Source: Petrotoga sp. 9PW.55.5.1 | GTDB taxonomy: Bacteria > Thermotogota > Thermotogae > Petrotogales > Petrotogaceae | Length of the DNA: 64,000 nucleotides | Assembly (NCBI RefSeq): GCF_003265365.1 | Contig: NZ_AUPM01000010.1 | Location: 1 to 64,000 of the forward strand | Reading direction: 5' to 3' | Shown: positions 16,704 to 24,950 of the stretch, piece after piece | Layout: every line of letters begins with the position of its first letter | Position numbering within the stretch: position 1 is the stretch's first letter | Made by a program: the position numbers and the translations under genes | The notes under the pieces: model-generated | Databases searched by the model: none | What the model was told of the DNA's origin: nothing | The model's input: the letters and a program-made list of their open reading frames with translations, nothing else

Positions 16704-17674
16704 GCCTTTTGAAAGAGGCTACTAAGAAAAAGATAAGAGATGAAACTTTGGATTGGATATATGCAATTATATATGCTGTAATTTTTGGAACCATCATCAG
16801 ATTATTTGTATTTGAAACGATGATGGTTCCTACACCATCTATGGTACCCACCATTCAAGTTTATGATAGATTGTTCGTTGAAAAGGTTACTTACGAATTT
16901 TCAGAACCACAAAGAGGTTCTATCGTTGTTTTTTGGACACCTTTTGTAGATATACGCGCCCAACAACAATTAAGAGCTTTCGACAGATTTATGGATTTCT
17001 TTGCACCGTCTGAATTTGATGGACATGTAAAATATGTAAAAAGGTTAGTTGGTAAACCTGGTGATACAATAAGGTTAGTGCCTGTTGAAGATGTATTTTG
17101 GCAAGATCTAAAAAGTGGAAATATTTCTGATTTTCCTGAATGGTTAGAATTCATTATCGAATATTATGAAACAGTAGATTACATTCCTTCACAAATAAAA
17201 AATAAGGTTTCAAGATTAGAGATAAATGGGGAAATATTTCCTGGGTTTGAAAATATATACTACTTGCGAGATGCTATCTTTGAGGACCCAAAATTTTATG
17301 ATTACATAGCCTATCCAGAAAGATATAGCTACGAGATAGTAACCTCCGATCTTTTTTTTATGTACAAAGATAACTTCACAGGTAGATTAATTCCAGCTAA
17401 ACCGACTATTGAATGGTATAAACAGATGCGAGACACCCTTTTATTTACAGATTTTTATGAAAACGAACTATCTAGATTGAACTTAAATTCTTTAATATAC
17501 AAAGATGAAGACGGACTTGTGAATATAAAAGTTCCTGAAGGTTATTATTTCTTCATGGGAGATAATACATTAGAAAGTCAAGATAGTAGATTTTTTGGTT
17601 TTGTGCCAATAGAAAATGTTATAGGAACAACGTTTTTGAGAATATATCCATTCGACAGATTTGGAAAGATATAA
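16700..17674 (+). CDS. lepB: Signal peptidase I
   Basis: A membrane serine protease that cleaves signal peptides of exported proteins. One N-terminal membrane segment ([20 protein letters not shown], about residues 19-38) precedes the catalytic Ser in [10 protein letters not shown] (about S47) and the Lys in [11 protein letters not shown] (about K114); the C-terminal motif is [12 protein letters not shown]. At 324 residues it is longer than a minimal signal peptidase because of an insert of roughly 130 residues between the Lys box and the GDN box. The start is TTG 16700, overlapping the rplS stop, or TTG 16709, which has better spacing from AAGGA. It is the last gene of the ffh operon. Confidence 0.94.
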   Translation: MSLLKEATKKKIRDETLDWIYAIIYAVIFGTIIRLFVFETMMVPTPSMVPTIQVYDRLFVEKVTYEFSEPQRGSIVVFWTPFVDIRAQQQLRAFDRFMDFFAPSEFDGHVKYVKRLVGKPGDTIRLVPVEDVFWQDLKSGNISDFPEWLEFIIEYYETVDYIPSQIKNKVSRLEINGEIFPGFENIYYLRDAIFEDPKFYDYIAYPERYSYEIVTSDLFFMYKDNFTGRLIPAKPTIEWYKQMRDTLLFTDFYENELSRLNLNSLIYKDEDGLVNIKVPEGYYFFMGDNTLESQDSRFFGFVPIENVIGTTFLRIYPFDRFGKI

Positions 17675-17679
17675 AAAAC

Positions 17680-17703
17680 AAACCGCCATAAAGGCGGTTT
17701 TTT
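17680..17703 (+). terminator. Terminator of the ffh-lepB operon
   Basis: AACCGCC (17681-17687), a 5-nt loop, GGCGGTT (17693-17699) and a T-run to 17703. An A-rich tract precedes the stem, so it may also act on minus for tRNA-Ser. Confidence 0.88.
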
Positions 17704-17711
17704 AAATAATA

Positions 17712-17799
17712 TGGCGGAGACGGTGGGACTCGAACCCACACGGGGTGTAACCCCATCGGTTTTCAAGACCGACGCCTTAGCCAATTAGGCTACGTCTCC
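17712..17799 (-). tRNA. tRNA-Ser (anticodon TGA)
   Basis: An 88-nt class II tRNA on minus with encoded CCA. The acceptor GGAGACG pairs with CGTCTCC, the anticodon loop is CTTGAAA (TGA), the long variable arm contains GGGGTTACACCCC, and the T arm is GGGTTCGAGTCCC. It lies between lepB and rsmG, opposite to both. Confidence 0.96.
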
Positions 17800-17835
17800 A
17801 ATTATAAAATTATTTAAGCTGAATAATCCATAAGA

Positions 17836-17864
17836 ATTCTATCATAAAAGGGGTACTTTGTCAA
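17836..17864 (-). promoter_or_regulatory. Promoter of tRNA-Ser
   Basis: Read on minus: TTGACA (17864-17859), 17 nt, then TAGAAT (17841-17836). The predicted start is about 30 nt before the tRNA 5' end. The -35 box overlaps the start region of rsmG on the other strand. Confidence 0.65.
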
Positions 17865-18541
17865 TGAATAGTTCTGAAGATAAGGTAAAAAAATTGACTA
17901 AATATGTTAGCTTATTAGTAAATTATCCTGTAAATTTAACTGCTTACAAAGATGAAAAAGAAGCTTTTGATAACCTTGTATTGGATAGTTTGACTCCATT
18001 AGAAAAGGAAGACATTTTAGATGGAGTAAAGAGCGTTGCTGATATTGGAACTGGAGGAGGAATCCCCGGTTTAGTTTGGGCTATATATTTTCCGGAAAAA
18101 GAGTTTTATCTTGTTGATAGTATATATAAAAAAGTAGATGCTCTTCAATTTTTTATTAATAAACTGGATTTAAAAAATGTTCATGTTTTTTGTGAAAGAG
18201 CAGAAAATTTTGCAAAAAACTACAGAGAGTATTTTGATTTTGCTACCTGCAAAGCGTTAGCAAGAAGTGATATTGCACTTGAGTATTTAGCCCCTTTGGT
18301 GAAGGTTGGAGGGTATATTTCTCTTTTTAAAGGTCCTTTTTATTTTAAAGATGAATTATTATACACAAAAAATGTTTTGAATAAATTGAAGATAATAGAA
18401 TATAAGAACATAGAATACGAAACCGGTAAGGAAAAGAAAAAGAGATATTTCATTTTGTTTAAAAAAACTGATTACACTCCTAAAAACTTTCCAAGACAAA
18501 CAGGTATTCCTAAAAAACATCCATTAGGTGAAATACTATGA
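17864..18541 (+). CDS. rsmG: 16S rRNA (guanine-N7)-methyltransferase RsmG
   Basis: Makes m7G in the 16S 530 loop region (family knowledge). It has 225 residues. The SAM-binding site is VADIGTGGGIPGLVWAI, followed by FYLVDSIYKKVDALQFF, FDFATCKALARSD and LAPLVKVGGYISLFKG. The C-terminus (PRQTGIPKKHPLG) is typical of the family. ATG 17864 lies 10 nt after AAGGGG; an in-frame TTG at 17858 is also possible. The stop overlaps the ATG of the next gene (ATGA). Confidence 0.95.
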   Translation: MNSSEDKVKKLTKYVSLLVNYPVNLTAYKDEKEAFDNLVLDSLTPLEKEDILDGVKSVADIGTGGGIPGLVWAIYFPEKEFYLVDSIYKKVDALQFFINKLDLKNVHVFCERAENFAKNYREYFDFATCKALARSDIALEYLAPLVKVGGYISLFKGPFYFKDELLYTKNVLNKLKIIEYKNIEYETGKEKKKRYFILFKKTDYTPKNFPRQTGIPKKHPLGEIL

Positions 18542-19317
18542 TAAGACTAGTTGTTGATGATGCACGTGAAGGTTCTTTAAATATGGCGATAGATTTAGCT
18601 GTTGCAGAACTATCAAACGTAAAAAAAGTTCCAACTCTTCGGATTTATGAGTGGAGTAAACCAACCTTATCGTTGGGTAGAAACCAGAAAACTAAAAATC
18701 TTAATTGGAGTTTTATAGAAAAAAAAGGTATTGATGTCGTTAGGAGGCCTTCGGGAGGAAGAGGAGTTCTACATAACAAAGAGATAACTTACTCTTTTTC
18801 AATATCTAAATCTAGTAATTTATTACCTAACTCACTTATGGATAGTTACATGAAAATCTCAAGAGCTCTTATAGAATCATTTCTTCAATTGGGAATAGAA
18901 TCTCATATGGAACCTTCTAAGAGTAAAGGTTTAACAAAAGACTTTTGTTATGATGCTTCTTCTTTTTATGAAGTGAAAGTAAACGGGAAAAAACTTATTG
19001 GTAGCGCCCAATATAGAAACCCATATTTTATTCTTCAACATGGCTCAATCCCTATAAAATTTGATTATGAATCCTATATAAATTCCTTTAACTATGCTAA
19101 TTCCGAAAAAATAAAAAGCCATTTGTTAAATTCAACTATTGATATAGAAAATATCTTAAAAAGGCCTTTATCAAAAAAAGAATTAGCTGACGCTTTTAAA
19201 ATAGGTTTTGAAAAAGTTTTTAATGATGATTTATTTATAGATTCAATAGATCGCTTAGAGTTAGAATATGCCCAGAAAATTAAAGATAGATTCATCGTTG
19301 TGGAGGGAAACTACTGA
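18538..19317 (+). CDS. Lipoate-protein ligase / octanoyltransferase family protein (LipM-like)
   Basis: A 259-residue protein of the BPL/LplA/LipB fold. Motifs are LSLGRNQ, VRRPSGGRGVLHNKEITYSF, NGKKLIGSAQYR (active-site Lys) and FILQHGSIPI. A Cys in KDFCYDASSFYEVKV aligns with the catalytic Cys of LipM octanoyltransferases, which build lipoyl groups on GcvH-like carriers. LipM is therefore favoured over a true lipoate ligase, but not proven. It is coupled to rsmG by ATGA. Its last 26 nt overlap the end of the convergent flgJ-like gene. Confidence 0.82.
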   Translation: MIRLVVDDAREGSLNMAIDLAVAELSNVKKVPTLRIYEWSKPTLSLGRNQKTKNLNWSFIEKKGIDVVRRPSGGRGVLHNKEITYSFSISKSSNLLPNSLMDSYMKISRALIESFLQLGIESHMEPSKSKGLTKDFCYDASSFYEVKVNGKKLIGSAQYRNPYFILQHGSIPIKFDYESYINSFNYANSEKIKSHLLNSTIDIENILKRPLSKKELADAFKIGFEKVFNDDLFIDSIDRLELEYAQKIKDRFIVVEGNY

Positions 19318-19585
19318 TAATCTGATCCACCAAAGGAGTTAAACTTTTTTGAGTTAACATATTTGCATATTCCACATTTATCCATTCCTTGAACCATTTT
19401 TCAGTGTTTGATTCAGGAATTAATTTATTTTCTTTAAAAAGTTCGCTATCTTGAGCAGAATTAAGTATCTTTGCAAATATATCAGATACAAAGGCTTCAG
19501 TTGCATCTCTAACATCCATTTTATTAACATTCATTGAATTCACATTGAAGGCAGGACCTATAGGATTTGATGACATCGATGACAT
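19292..19585 (-). CDS. FlgJ-like rod-binding protein (flagellar)
   Basis: A 97-residue protein that consists only of the rod-binding domain found at the N-terminus of FlgJ: DATEAFVSDIFAKILNSA, then WFKEWINVEYANMLTQ. The muramidase domain of proteobacterial FlgJ is missing, as in many other phyla. It probably caps or scaffolds rod assembly in the periplasm. It is the last gene of the mreB-flgF-flgG-flgA-flgH-flgI operon and starts 2 nt after flgI. Its 3' end overlaps the convergent LipM-like gene by 26 nt, and no terminator was seen between them. Confidence 0.82.
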   Translation of the reverse strand: MSSMSSNPIGPAFNVNSMNVNKMDVRDATEAFVSDIFAKILNSAQDSELFKENKLIPESNTEKWFKEWINVEYANMLTQKSLTPLVDQIISSFPPQR

Positions 19586-19587
19586 TT

Positions 19588-20577
19588 CTACATCACCACC
19601 AATTCGGCATATAAATAAGGCTGTGCACTTTGAATAATGGCAATAATATCTTGAGGAGTCGCTCCAGCTGCTTTTAATGCGGTAATAAGATTGGCTACAG
19701 TGGCGGGTTTTCCGCTTATCTTACCTTTTTCTACACTCACACTAAAATTACCGTAACTAACAGTAAAATCAGCTATCTCTACATTACCTCCAAGTACTAT
19801 GGTCCCTGTTCTTTCATTTATAACTATCTTAGCTTTTGCATCTGGTGTAACTTCAACTTCTTCTACCAAAGCTAGAAAAGAAATAACGTCGTCTTGAAAA
19901 TATTCTGGAATTTCAATCCTAACAGAAGAAGGATCCTGAGCCTTTGCAATCTTCAACGAAAAACTAGAATTTATAGCGTTAGCAACTCTTGCGGAAGTTG
20001 TTATATCAGGTTGTTTTAAGTTAATTGTTACAGTATTTTCGTTTACTATTCTTGCAGGAATTTCTCTTTCTATTATGGCTCCACCTGGAATAGTTCCAAC
20101 AGCTTTGTATCTATCTTGTAAGCTTGAAGAAGACCTTGTGTTAGTTCCTCCTGTTAAAACGGGCCCTTGAGCAACTGCATACACCTTATTATCAGCACCA
20201 TACAAAGGAGTTTGTATTAATACACCGTTTTCTAGAGAATCAGAATCTCCTATTGCTGCAACAGTAACATCTAGTCTCATTCCTTCCTTATAAAAAGGAG
20301 GAATATCAGCGAAAACCATTACTAAAGCAGTATTTTCTGTTTCTACAAACGATGTTAGGTTTATATTAAAATTAACAAGCATATTATTCAACATCTCTGA
20401 AGGAACCTCTCCAGAATCCCCTGTTCCATCTAATCCAGTTACCAAACCTATTCCAAACAGTTGGTTATCTCTGGCGCCTCTAAAGTCAGATATGTCTTTT
20501 ATTCTAACTGCTGAAAAGGAAAAAACATTTAATAATAAAAATATAGAAAGTACTAAAAAAATAGTAATTTTTTTCAT
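19588..20577 (-). CDS. flgI: Flagellar P-ring protein FlgI
   Basis: Forms the periplasmic ring around the flagellar rod. It has 329 residues with an N-terminal signal peptide (MKKITIFLVLSIFLLLNVFS). Conserved parts are VRIKDISDFRGARDNQLFG, GLVTGLDGTGDSGE, NMLVNFNI, PPFYKEGMRLDVTVAAIGDS, GTIPGGAIIEREI and ERTGTIVLGGNV. ATG 20577 is chosen with AGAGGTG just upstream; an in-frame GTG at 20586 lies inside that site. It sits 11 nt after flgH. Confidence 0.96.
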   Translation of the reverse strand: MKKITIFLVLSIFLLLNVFSFSAVRIKDISDFRGARDNQLFGIGLVTGLDGTGDSGEVPSEMLNNMLVNFNINLTSFVETENTALVMVFADIPPFYKEGMRLDVTVAAIGDSDSLENGVLIQTPLYGADNKVYAVAQGPVLTGGTNTRSSSSLQDRYKAVGTIPGGAIIEREIPARIVNENTVTINLKQPDITTSARVANAINSSFSLKIAKAQDPSSVRIEIPEYFQDDVISFLALVEEVEVTPDAKAKIVINERTGTIVLGGNVEIADFTVSYGNFSVSVEKGKISGKPATVANLITALKAAGATPQDIIAIIQSAQPYLYAELVVM

Positions 20578-20588
20578 ATCAAACACCT

Positions 20589-21224
20589 CTAAAAGAATAT
20601 ATTAGCAATTCCTGATAATATTGAGGAAATCCACGATGGTTCGCTTGGATCCTGTTGAAATACTATATCTCCATCATACCAGATCTTAGCATTTGCAAGA
20701 TCAGAAGAATAAATGGTTCCGTCCTTCGAAATATATTTTGGGTTAATGTATCCTTCTACAATCATAGTATTTCTATTTTTCCCAACTTTAATCTCTTTTT
20801 CACCTCTTACTTTTAGCAAACCATTTAAGTCTTTTTCTTGTATTACTGCTGATACGAAAAGCTGAACCTGAGCAGATGAAGAAGCGGATTTTTGGTTATT
20901 TTCAACATTGATTTGTGTTGGATTGCTAGCCCCTAAGGGTAAGAAATTTGATAAGTCCACCCCCCCTATATTATTTACAACGGAATTAACACTGTCAACT
21001 GTTGCGCCCTTATAATCAGGCATACTTTCGTTTAGTGAAAGAGATGGATTTTCAGAAACTACTATTGTTATAATATCTCCAATATCAAAAGATTGATTAT
21101 AATTATATATTGAATAAGCTTTATCATCTTCCTTATTCCATAATGATTCTGAAAAGGTTATAGAAAAAGTCAATATAAGAATCAAGAGTAATGAAAAATA
21201 CTTTAAAAATATTGGTCTATTCAT
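20589..21224 (-). CDS. flgH: Flagellar L-ring protein FlgH
   Basis: Outer-membrane ring of the flagellar basal body, 211 residues. Family features are SLWN near the mature N-terminus, FDIGDIITIVVSENPS, a Ser-rich middle, LKVRGEKEIKVGKNRNTMIVEGYINPKYI and SDLANAKIWYDGDI. The N-terminal hydrophobic stretch looks like a signal peptide but carries no lipobox Cys, whereas enterobacterial FlgH is a lipoprotein. Its presence implies a real outer membrane. It overlaps flgA by 8 nt. Confidence 0.94.
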   Translation of the reverse strand: MNRPIFLKYFSLLLILILTFSITFSESLWNKEDDKAYSIYNYNQSFDIGDIITIVVSENPSLSLNESMPDYKGATVDSVNSVVNNIGGVDLSNFLPLGASNPTQINVENNQKSASSSAQVQLFVSAVIQEKDLNGLLKVRGEKEIKVGKNRNTMIVEGYINPKYISKDGTIYSSDLANAKIWYDGDIVFQQDPSEPSWISSILSGIANIFF

Positions 21225-22158
21225 TTTGCCAACCTCCTAAATCAACTAAAAGAATAGGTCCCTGCATTAATTTTCCAGATACGATATTACCATTGTCTAA
21301 ATTTCTAGCACTAACAAATTCTCCAAAGTTAGCATTTGACATGACTCTAGATAAAGTAGACACTTGAACCCCATTAAAATCAACCACTACTGTTACAATA
21401 TCTCCGGCTTTAATATCAGGTAATTTCCTTAAATATATAGAATTCACAATTTCACCTTTTTCAACATTCTTTGTTAATTCGTAATTACCGGATTTTATTA
21501 ATTCTAAATTTGCAGGTTGATAATTAACTTCTAAAATATTCTTTGTTGCTACTTCAGTTAATTCTGTACTTAAAATAGTGCCTCTAGGAATATCTTTATT
21601 GTAAACCAGAACATTTTCATATTTTGATACATCTGCAATTACTGATATATATCTGGTTCTATTTTCTAGATCCACAACTTTAAGTGTTAAGTACACCCTA
21701 GCGCCGTTTCTATAAATTCGTTGAATTTCACATGATTTAACAGTTGTAGGAGCATTACTTAAGTCGATATTATTTATTATCAAACTATCATCAAAACCTT
21801 TTATAACTTCTTTAACAAAATCTACTAGTTTGATTGTTTCGGTATCTAACTGCGGATTTTCTTTTTCGTGTATTATTGTAACTATATCACCTTCAAATAT
21901 TAATTCAAAATCTTTGTAATAGCTACTCAGTAAACCATTTAAAGTTTTTGATAATTCTTCTTGCGAATAAACAATTTTATTGTTCGGAATATAAGAAATA
22001 GTTCTATCGAAAACAATTTCTGGAAAAATATCTTTTAAAGTAAAGTTTCTATCTTCACTATAAATTACTGAAGGTACTTCAAACACAATATTTGAAAAAG
22101 CGAAAAAACTAAATATCAAAAAAAACACAATGTTAAAAATCCATTTTAATCGGTTCAA
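21217..22158 (-). CDS. flgA: Flagella basal body P-ring formation protein FlgA
   Basis: A periplasmic chaperone for P-ring assembly. It has 313 residues, longer than typical FlgA because of an N-terminal region of about 150 residues before the SAF domain (NVLVYNKDIPRGTILSTELTEV, NYELTKNVEKGEIVN, DIKAGDIVTVVVDFNGVQVS). An N-terminal hydrophobic segment serves as signal or anchor. TTG 22158 is the preferred start because GGGAG lies 8-9 nt upstream; an in-frame ATG at 22173 has no Shine-Dalgarno. It overlaps flgH. Confidence 0.86.
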   Translation of the reverse strand: MNRLKWIFNIVFFLIFSFFAFSNIVFEVPSVIYSEDRNFTLKDIFPEIVFDRTISYIPNNKIVYSQEELSKTLNGLLSSYYKDFELIFEGDIVTIIHEKENPQLDTETIKLVDFVKEVIKGFDDSLIINNIDLSNAPTTVKSCEIQRIYRNGARVYLTLKVVDLENRTRYISVIADVSKYENVLVYNKDIPRGTILSTELTEVATKNILEVNYQPANLELIKSGNYELTKNVEKGEIVNSIYLRKLPDIKAGDIVTVVVDFNGVQVSTLSRVMSNANFGEFVSARNLDNGNIVSGKLMQGPILLVDLGGWQNE

Positions 22159-22214
22159 GATATCAACTCCCATTTAATAAACTACTTGTATAAATATGGA
22201 AGGGAGATTATTTA

Positions 22215-23000
22215 TTATCTTTTGATATTTGATACTGTTCTTAACATTTCATCAGCTGTAGTAATTGTCTTCGAGTTAATATCGTACGCTCTTTGGGCAA
22301 CTATCATATCTACCATTTCTTTAACTACATCCACATTAGATTTTTCTAAGTATCCCTGTTGTAAAGCACCGTACCCATCTTGCCCGGGTATCCCCTCTGT
22401 GGGATTTCCTGAGGAAGGAGTTTCGGAATATAGATTATTTCCAATAGGTTTCAACCCTGCTGGATTTAAAAATCTAACGGTAGTTAAATTTCCAACATTT
22501 TGAATGTTTCCATCCCCTAACGAGACGCTAACGATACCATCAGGTGAAACGTTAATTCCCACCGCATTTTGAGGAATTACTATGTTTGGAATTACTAACA
22601 AACCATCACTTGTTGTAAGCCTTCCGTTGGCATCCATCTTGAAAGAGCCATCCCTAGTATAAGCTAAGCTGCCATCTTGCATTTGAACTTGGAAAAATCC
22701 ATCCCCCATTATTGCTAAATCTGTGGAGTTATCAGTAGGCTCTATATTTCCAAGTGTGAAAATTCTTGTTGTTGCAGACAATCTTGTACCATGCCCAACA
22801 TATAAACCAGTAGGCAAAGTAGAACCTTGAGCTGTAGGTGTTCCGGCTTCTCTAACGGAAGAGTATAATAGATCTTGAAATTCTGCCCTTTGTTTTTTAT
22901 AGCCTGTAGTATCAACGTTGGCAAGGTTATTAGAAATGATATCTAATTTTCTTTGCTCAGCATTCATTCCTGTTGCTGCATTGTATAAAGATACTAACAT
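22215..23000 (-). CDS. flgG: Flagellar distal rod protein FlgG
   Basis: A rod protein of 261 residues. The N-terminus LVSLYNAATGMNAEQRKLD followed by SNNLANVDTTGYKKQRAEFQ is the FlgG signature, and the C-terminus QGYLEKSNVDVVKEMVDMIV ... RAYDINSK is the conserved coiled-coil end. GGAGGCG precedes the ATG. It is paired with the flgF-like gene 39 nt upstream. Confidence 0.96.
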   Translation of the reverse strand: MLVSLYNAATGMNAEQRKLDIISNNLANVDTTGYKKQRAEFQDLLYSSVREAGTPTAQGSTLPTGLYVGHGTRLSATTRIFTLGNIEPTDNSTDLAIMGDGFFQVQMQDGSLAYTRDGSFKMDANGRLTTSDGLLVIPNIVIPQNAVGINVSPDGIVSVSLGDGNIQNVGNLTTVRFLNPAGLKPIGNNLYSETPSSGNPTEGIPGQDGYGALQQGYLEKSNVDVVKEMVDMIVAQRAYDINSKTITTADEMLRTVSNIKR

Positions 23001-23039
23001 TTTTTCGCCTCCATTCTTTAGTTAAAGATTAAACATATT

Positions 23040-23762
23040 TTAGAAATTAGAAGTTACTTCAATAAGTTTTGCATTTAATGAGTCACCTGTTGCTACAGCA
23101 CGTTGTAATATATCGAACTTTCTATTTGCCTCTATCATTCTTAGCATCTCATTTAACGCATTCACATTAGAGTTTTCCAAATACCCTTGTTTTAATTCAA
23201 ATGGTGTTGTAGATTCGATTTCTTGACCTGTAAAATAAGTATAGCCATATTTTGTGAAGTTTTCTAAATCAACTATATTCAAGCTTACATCCGTTCCTGA
23301 GATATTACCTTGATTATCCACAAAAAAATCCTCAGGATTAACTAAAATAGGATTATCTTGATTATCTAAAACATAATCTCCTTCTTTTGTAACGAGATAA
23401 CCTTCTTGATTTACAGAGAAATCACCATTTCTTGTATAAAAGAAATTGCCGTTTCTTTCAACTTTAAAAAAACCAGTACCTTCAATAGCAAAGTCAAGTT
23501 TTTCGTTAGTTTCAACCAAAGAACCTTGCGTGGTATCTGGAATAACTTCGTCTAATACAACGGAGCTATATATGTTTCCGATAGAAGTTCCTCTATCTTT
23601 TTCATCTTGGTAAGATCTTATTTCTTTTTCATAGACACTTTTGAATAAATTATAATCTTTCTTGTAACCAACCGTATTTAGATTGGCTAAATTGTTTGAT
23701 ATAGAATCTAATTCTGCGAAAGAGTTGAGCATTCCAGCTGTAGCACCGTATATTCCCCGCAT
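23040..23762 (-). CDS. flgF: Flagellar basal-body rod protein FlgF
   Basis: A rod protein of 240 residues related to FlgG. The N-terminus is MRGIYGATAGMLNSFAELDS then ISNNLANLNTVGYKKDYNLF; the C-terminus is QGYLENSNVNALNEMLRMIE, ANRKFD. It is shorter than FlgG and lacks FlgG-specific residues, and it lies upstream of flgG, so FlgF (proximal rod) is favoured. ATG 23762 follows GGGAGGAAG; an in-frame TTG at 23777 precedes that site. It begins 31 nt after mreB. Confidence 0.87.
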   Translation of the reverse strand: MRGIYGATAGMLNSFAELDSISNNLANLNTVGYKKDYNLFKSVYEKEIRSYQDEKDRGTSIGNIYSSVVLDEVIPDTTQGSLVETNEKLDFAIEGTGFFKVERNGNFFYTRNGDFSVNQEGYLVTKEGDYVLDNQDNPILVNPEDFFVDNQGNISGTDVSLNIVDLENFTKYGYTYFTGQEIESTTPFELKQGYLENSNVNALNEMLRMIEANRKFDILQRAVATGDSLNAKLIEVTSNF

Positions 23763-23793
23763 CGTTCTTCCTCCCAAAAATTTCGAATTCGAA

Positions 23794-24798
23794 TTAGTTT
23801 ACTTGTACTTTGTTTAATAATTCTACATCTTCTAACAAAATTCCTGTACCTCTTGCACAAGTTAGGTGAGGGTCCTCTGGAATATACGTTCTGACACCTG
23901 TTTGTTCTGAAATTAATTTTGCTAATCCTCTTAATCTTGCCCCACCACCGACTACAATAAGCCCATTATTCATTATGTCAGCCGCTAATTCAGGTGGTGT
24001 CTTTTCTAAAATATTTTTTATTTTATTTATTATTTCATTTAAAATAGGTTTGAGTGCATAATAAATATCATCGGAAGTTAATTTTAAAGTAGAAGGCAAA
24101 CCAGTTTTTATGTTCTGGCCTTTAACTTCCATCTCTAAATTCTCTTCATGAGAATGAGCTTTACCAATATCGATTTTCAATCTTTCAGAAGTGGTTTCAC
24201 CGATTAAAAATTTGTATCTTCTTTTCACATACTTCATAATTTCTTCGTCCATAGCTTCTCCAGCTATCTTTATGGTTTCACTAATAACGCAACCACCCAG
24301 ACTTAGTACCGCTAAATCGGTTGTTCCACCACCAATATCTATAACCATATGGCCATCAGGTTCAGTTATATTTATTTCACTTCCAATAGCTGCAGCTAAT
24401 GGCTCACTTATTAGAAACACTTTAGAGGCACCGATTCTACTTCCCGCTTCTTTGACAGCTCTTCTTTCCACGTCCGTTGTTAATGCAGGAATGCCTATAA
24501 TAAGCCTTGGTTTATACATACTGAATCCTCCAGATTTTGCTTTTTGTATAAAAAATCTTAAAACTTCTTCTATTATTTTTGGATCGGTTATTACACCATC
24601 CTGAACGGGTCTAACAATTTGTATTTGAGCTGGGGTTTTCCCCACCATGTTCTTCGCTTCGTGACCAATAGCTAAAATAGATTTCTTATCTTTATCAATA
24701 GCTACCACAGAAGGTTCTTCAAGAATTATGCCTTTACCTTGTTGATAAACCACAAAAGTAGCTGTTCCTAAATCTATACCCAGATCAGACTTAGCCAT
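23794..24798 (-). CDS. mreB: Rod shape-determining protein MreB
   Basis: The bacterial actin that guides lateral wall synthesis under the cytoplasmic membrane. It has 334 residues: SDLGIDLGTATFVVYQQGKG (phosphate 1), EPSVVAID, VIDIGGGTTDLAVLSLGG (phosphate 2) and VVGGGARLRGLAKLI (adenosine site). GGAGGT precedes the ATG. It is the first gene of a run that continues into flgF, flgG, flgA, flgH, flgI and flgJ-like, which ties cell-shape and flagellar-rod expression together. No mreCD are present. Confidence 0.96.
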   Translation of the reverse strand: MAKSDLGIDLGTATFVVYQQGKGIILEEPSVVAIDKDKKSILAIGHEAKNMVGKTPAQIQIVRPVQDGVITDPKIIEEVLRFFIQKAKSGGFSMYKPRLIIGIPALTTDVERRAVKEAGSRIGASKVFLISEPLAAAIGSEINITEPDGHMVIDIGGGTTDLAVLSLGGCVISETIKIAGEAMDEEIMKYVKRRYKFLIGETTSERLKIDIGKAHSHEENLEMEVKGQNIKTGLPSTLKLTSDDIYYALKPILNEIINKIKNILEKTPPELAADIMNNGLIVVGGGARLRGLAKLISEQTGVRTYIPEDPHLTCARGTGILLEDVELLNKVQVN

Positions 24799-24878
24799 AA
24801 TTTACCTCCTAAATTCTTTTAATTTTTAATTTCCATTTTTATATGAGTTAATTCGAACTTATAAATTTACATAAAAAA

Positions 24879-24950
24879 TGTGCCTGGTGGGAATTGAACC
24901 CACATCTTTGGATCCGGAGTCCAACGCTTTATCCGTTAGGCTACAGGCAC
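24879..24950 (-). tRNA. tRNA-Arg (anticodon CCG)
   Basis: The minus-strand cloverleaf has the acceptor GTGCCTG pairing with CAGGCAC and an A discriminator. The anticodon loop is CTCCGGA (anticodon CCG), and the T arm is GTGGGTTCAATTCCCAC. CCA is not encoded, unlike the other four tRNAs here. Its first 10 nt overlap the end of ruvX on the same strand, and mreB follows 80 nt later. Confidence 0.95.
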
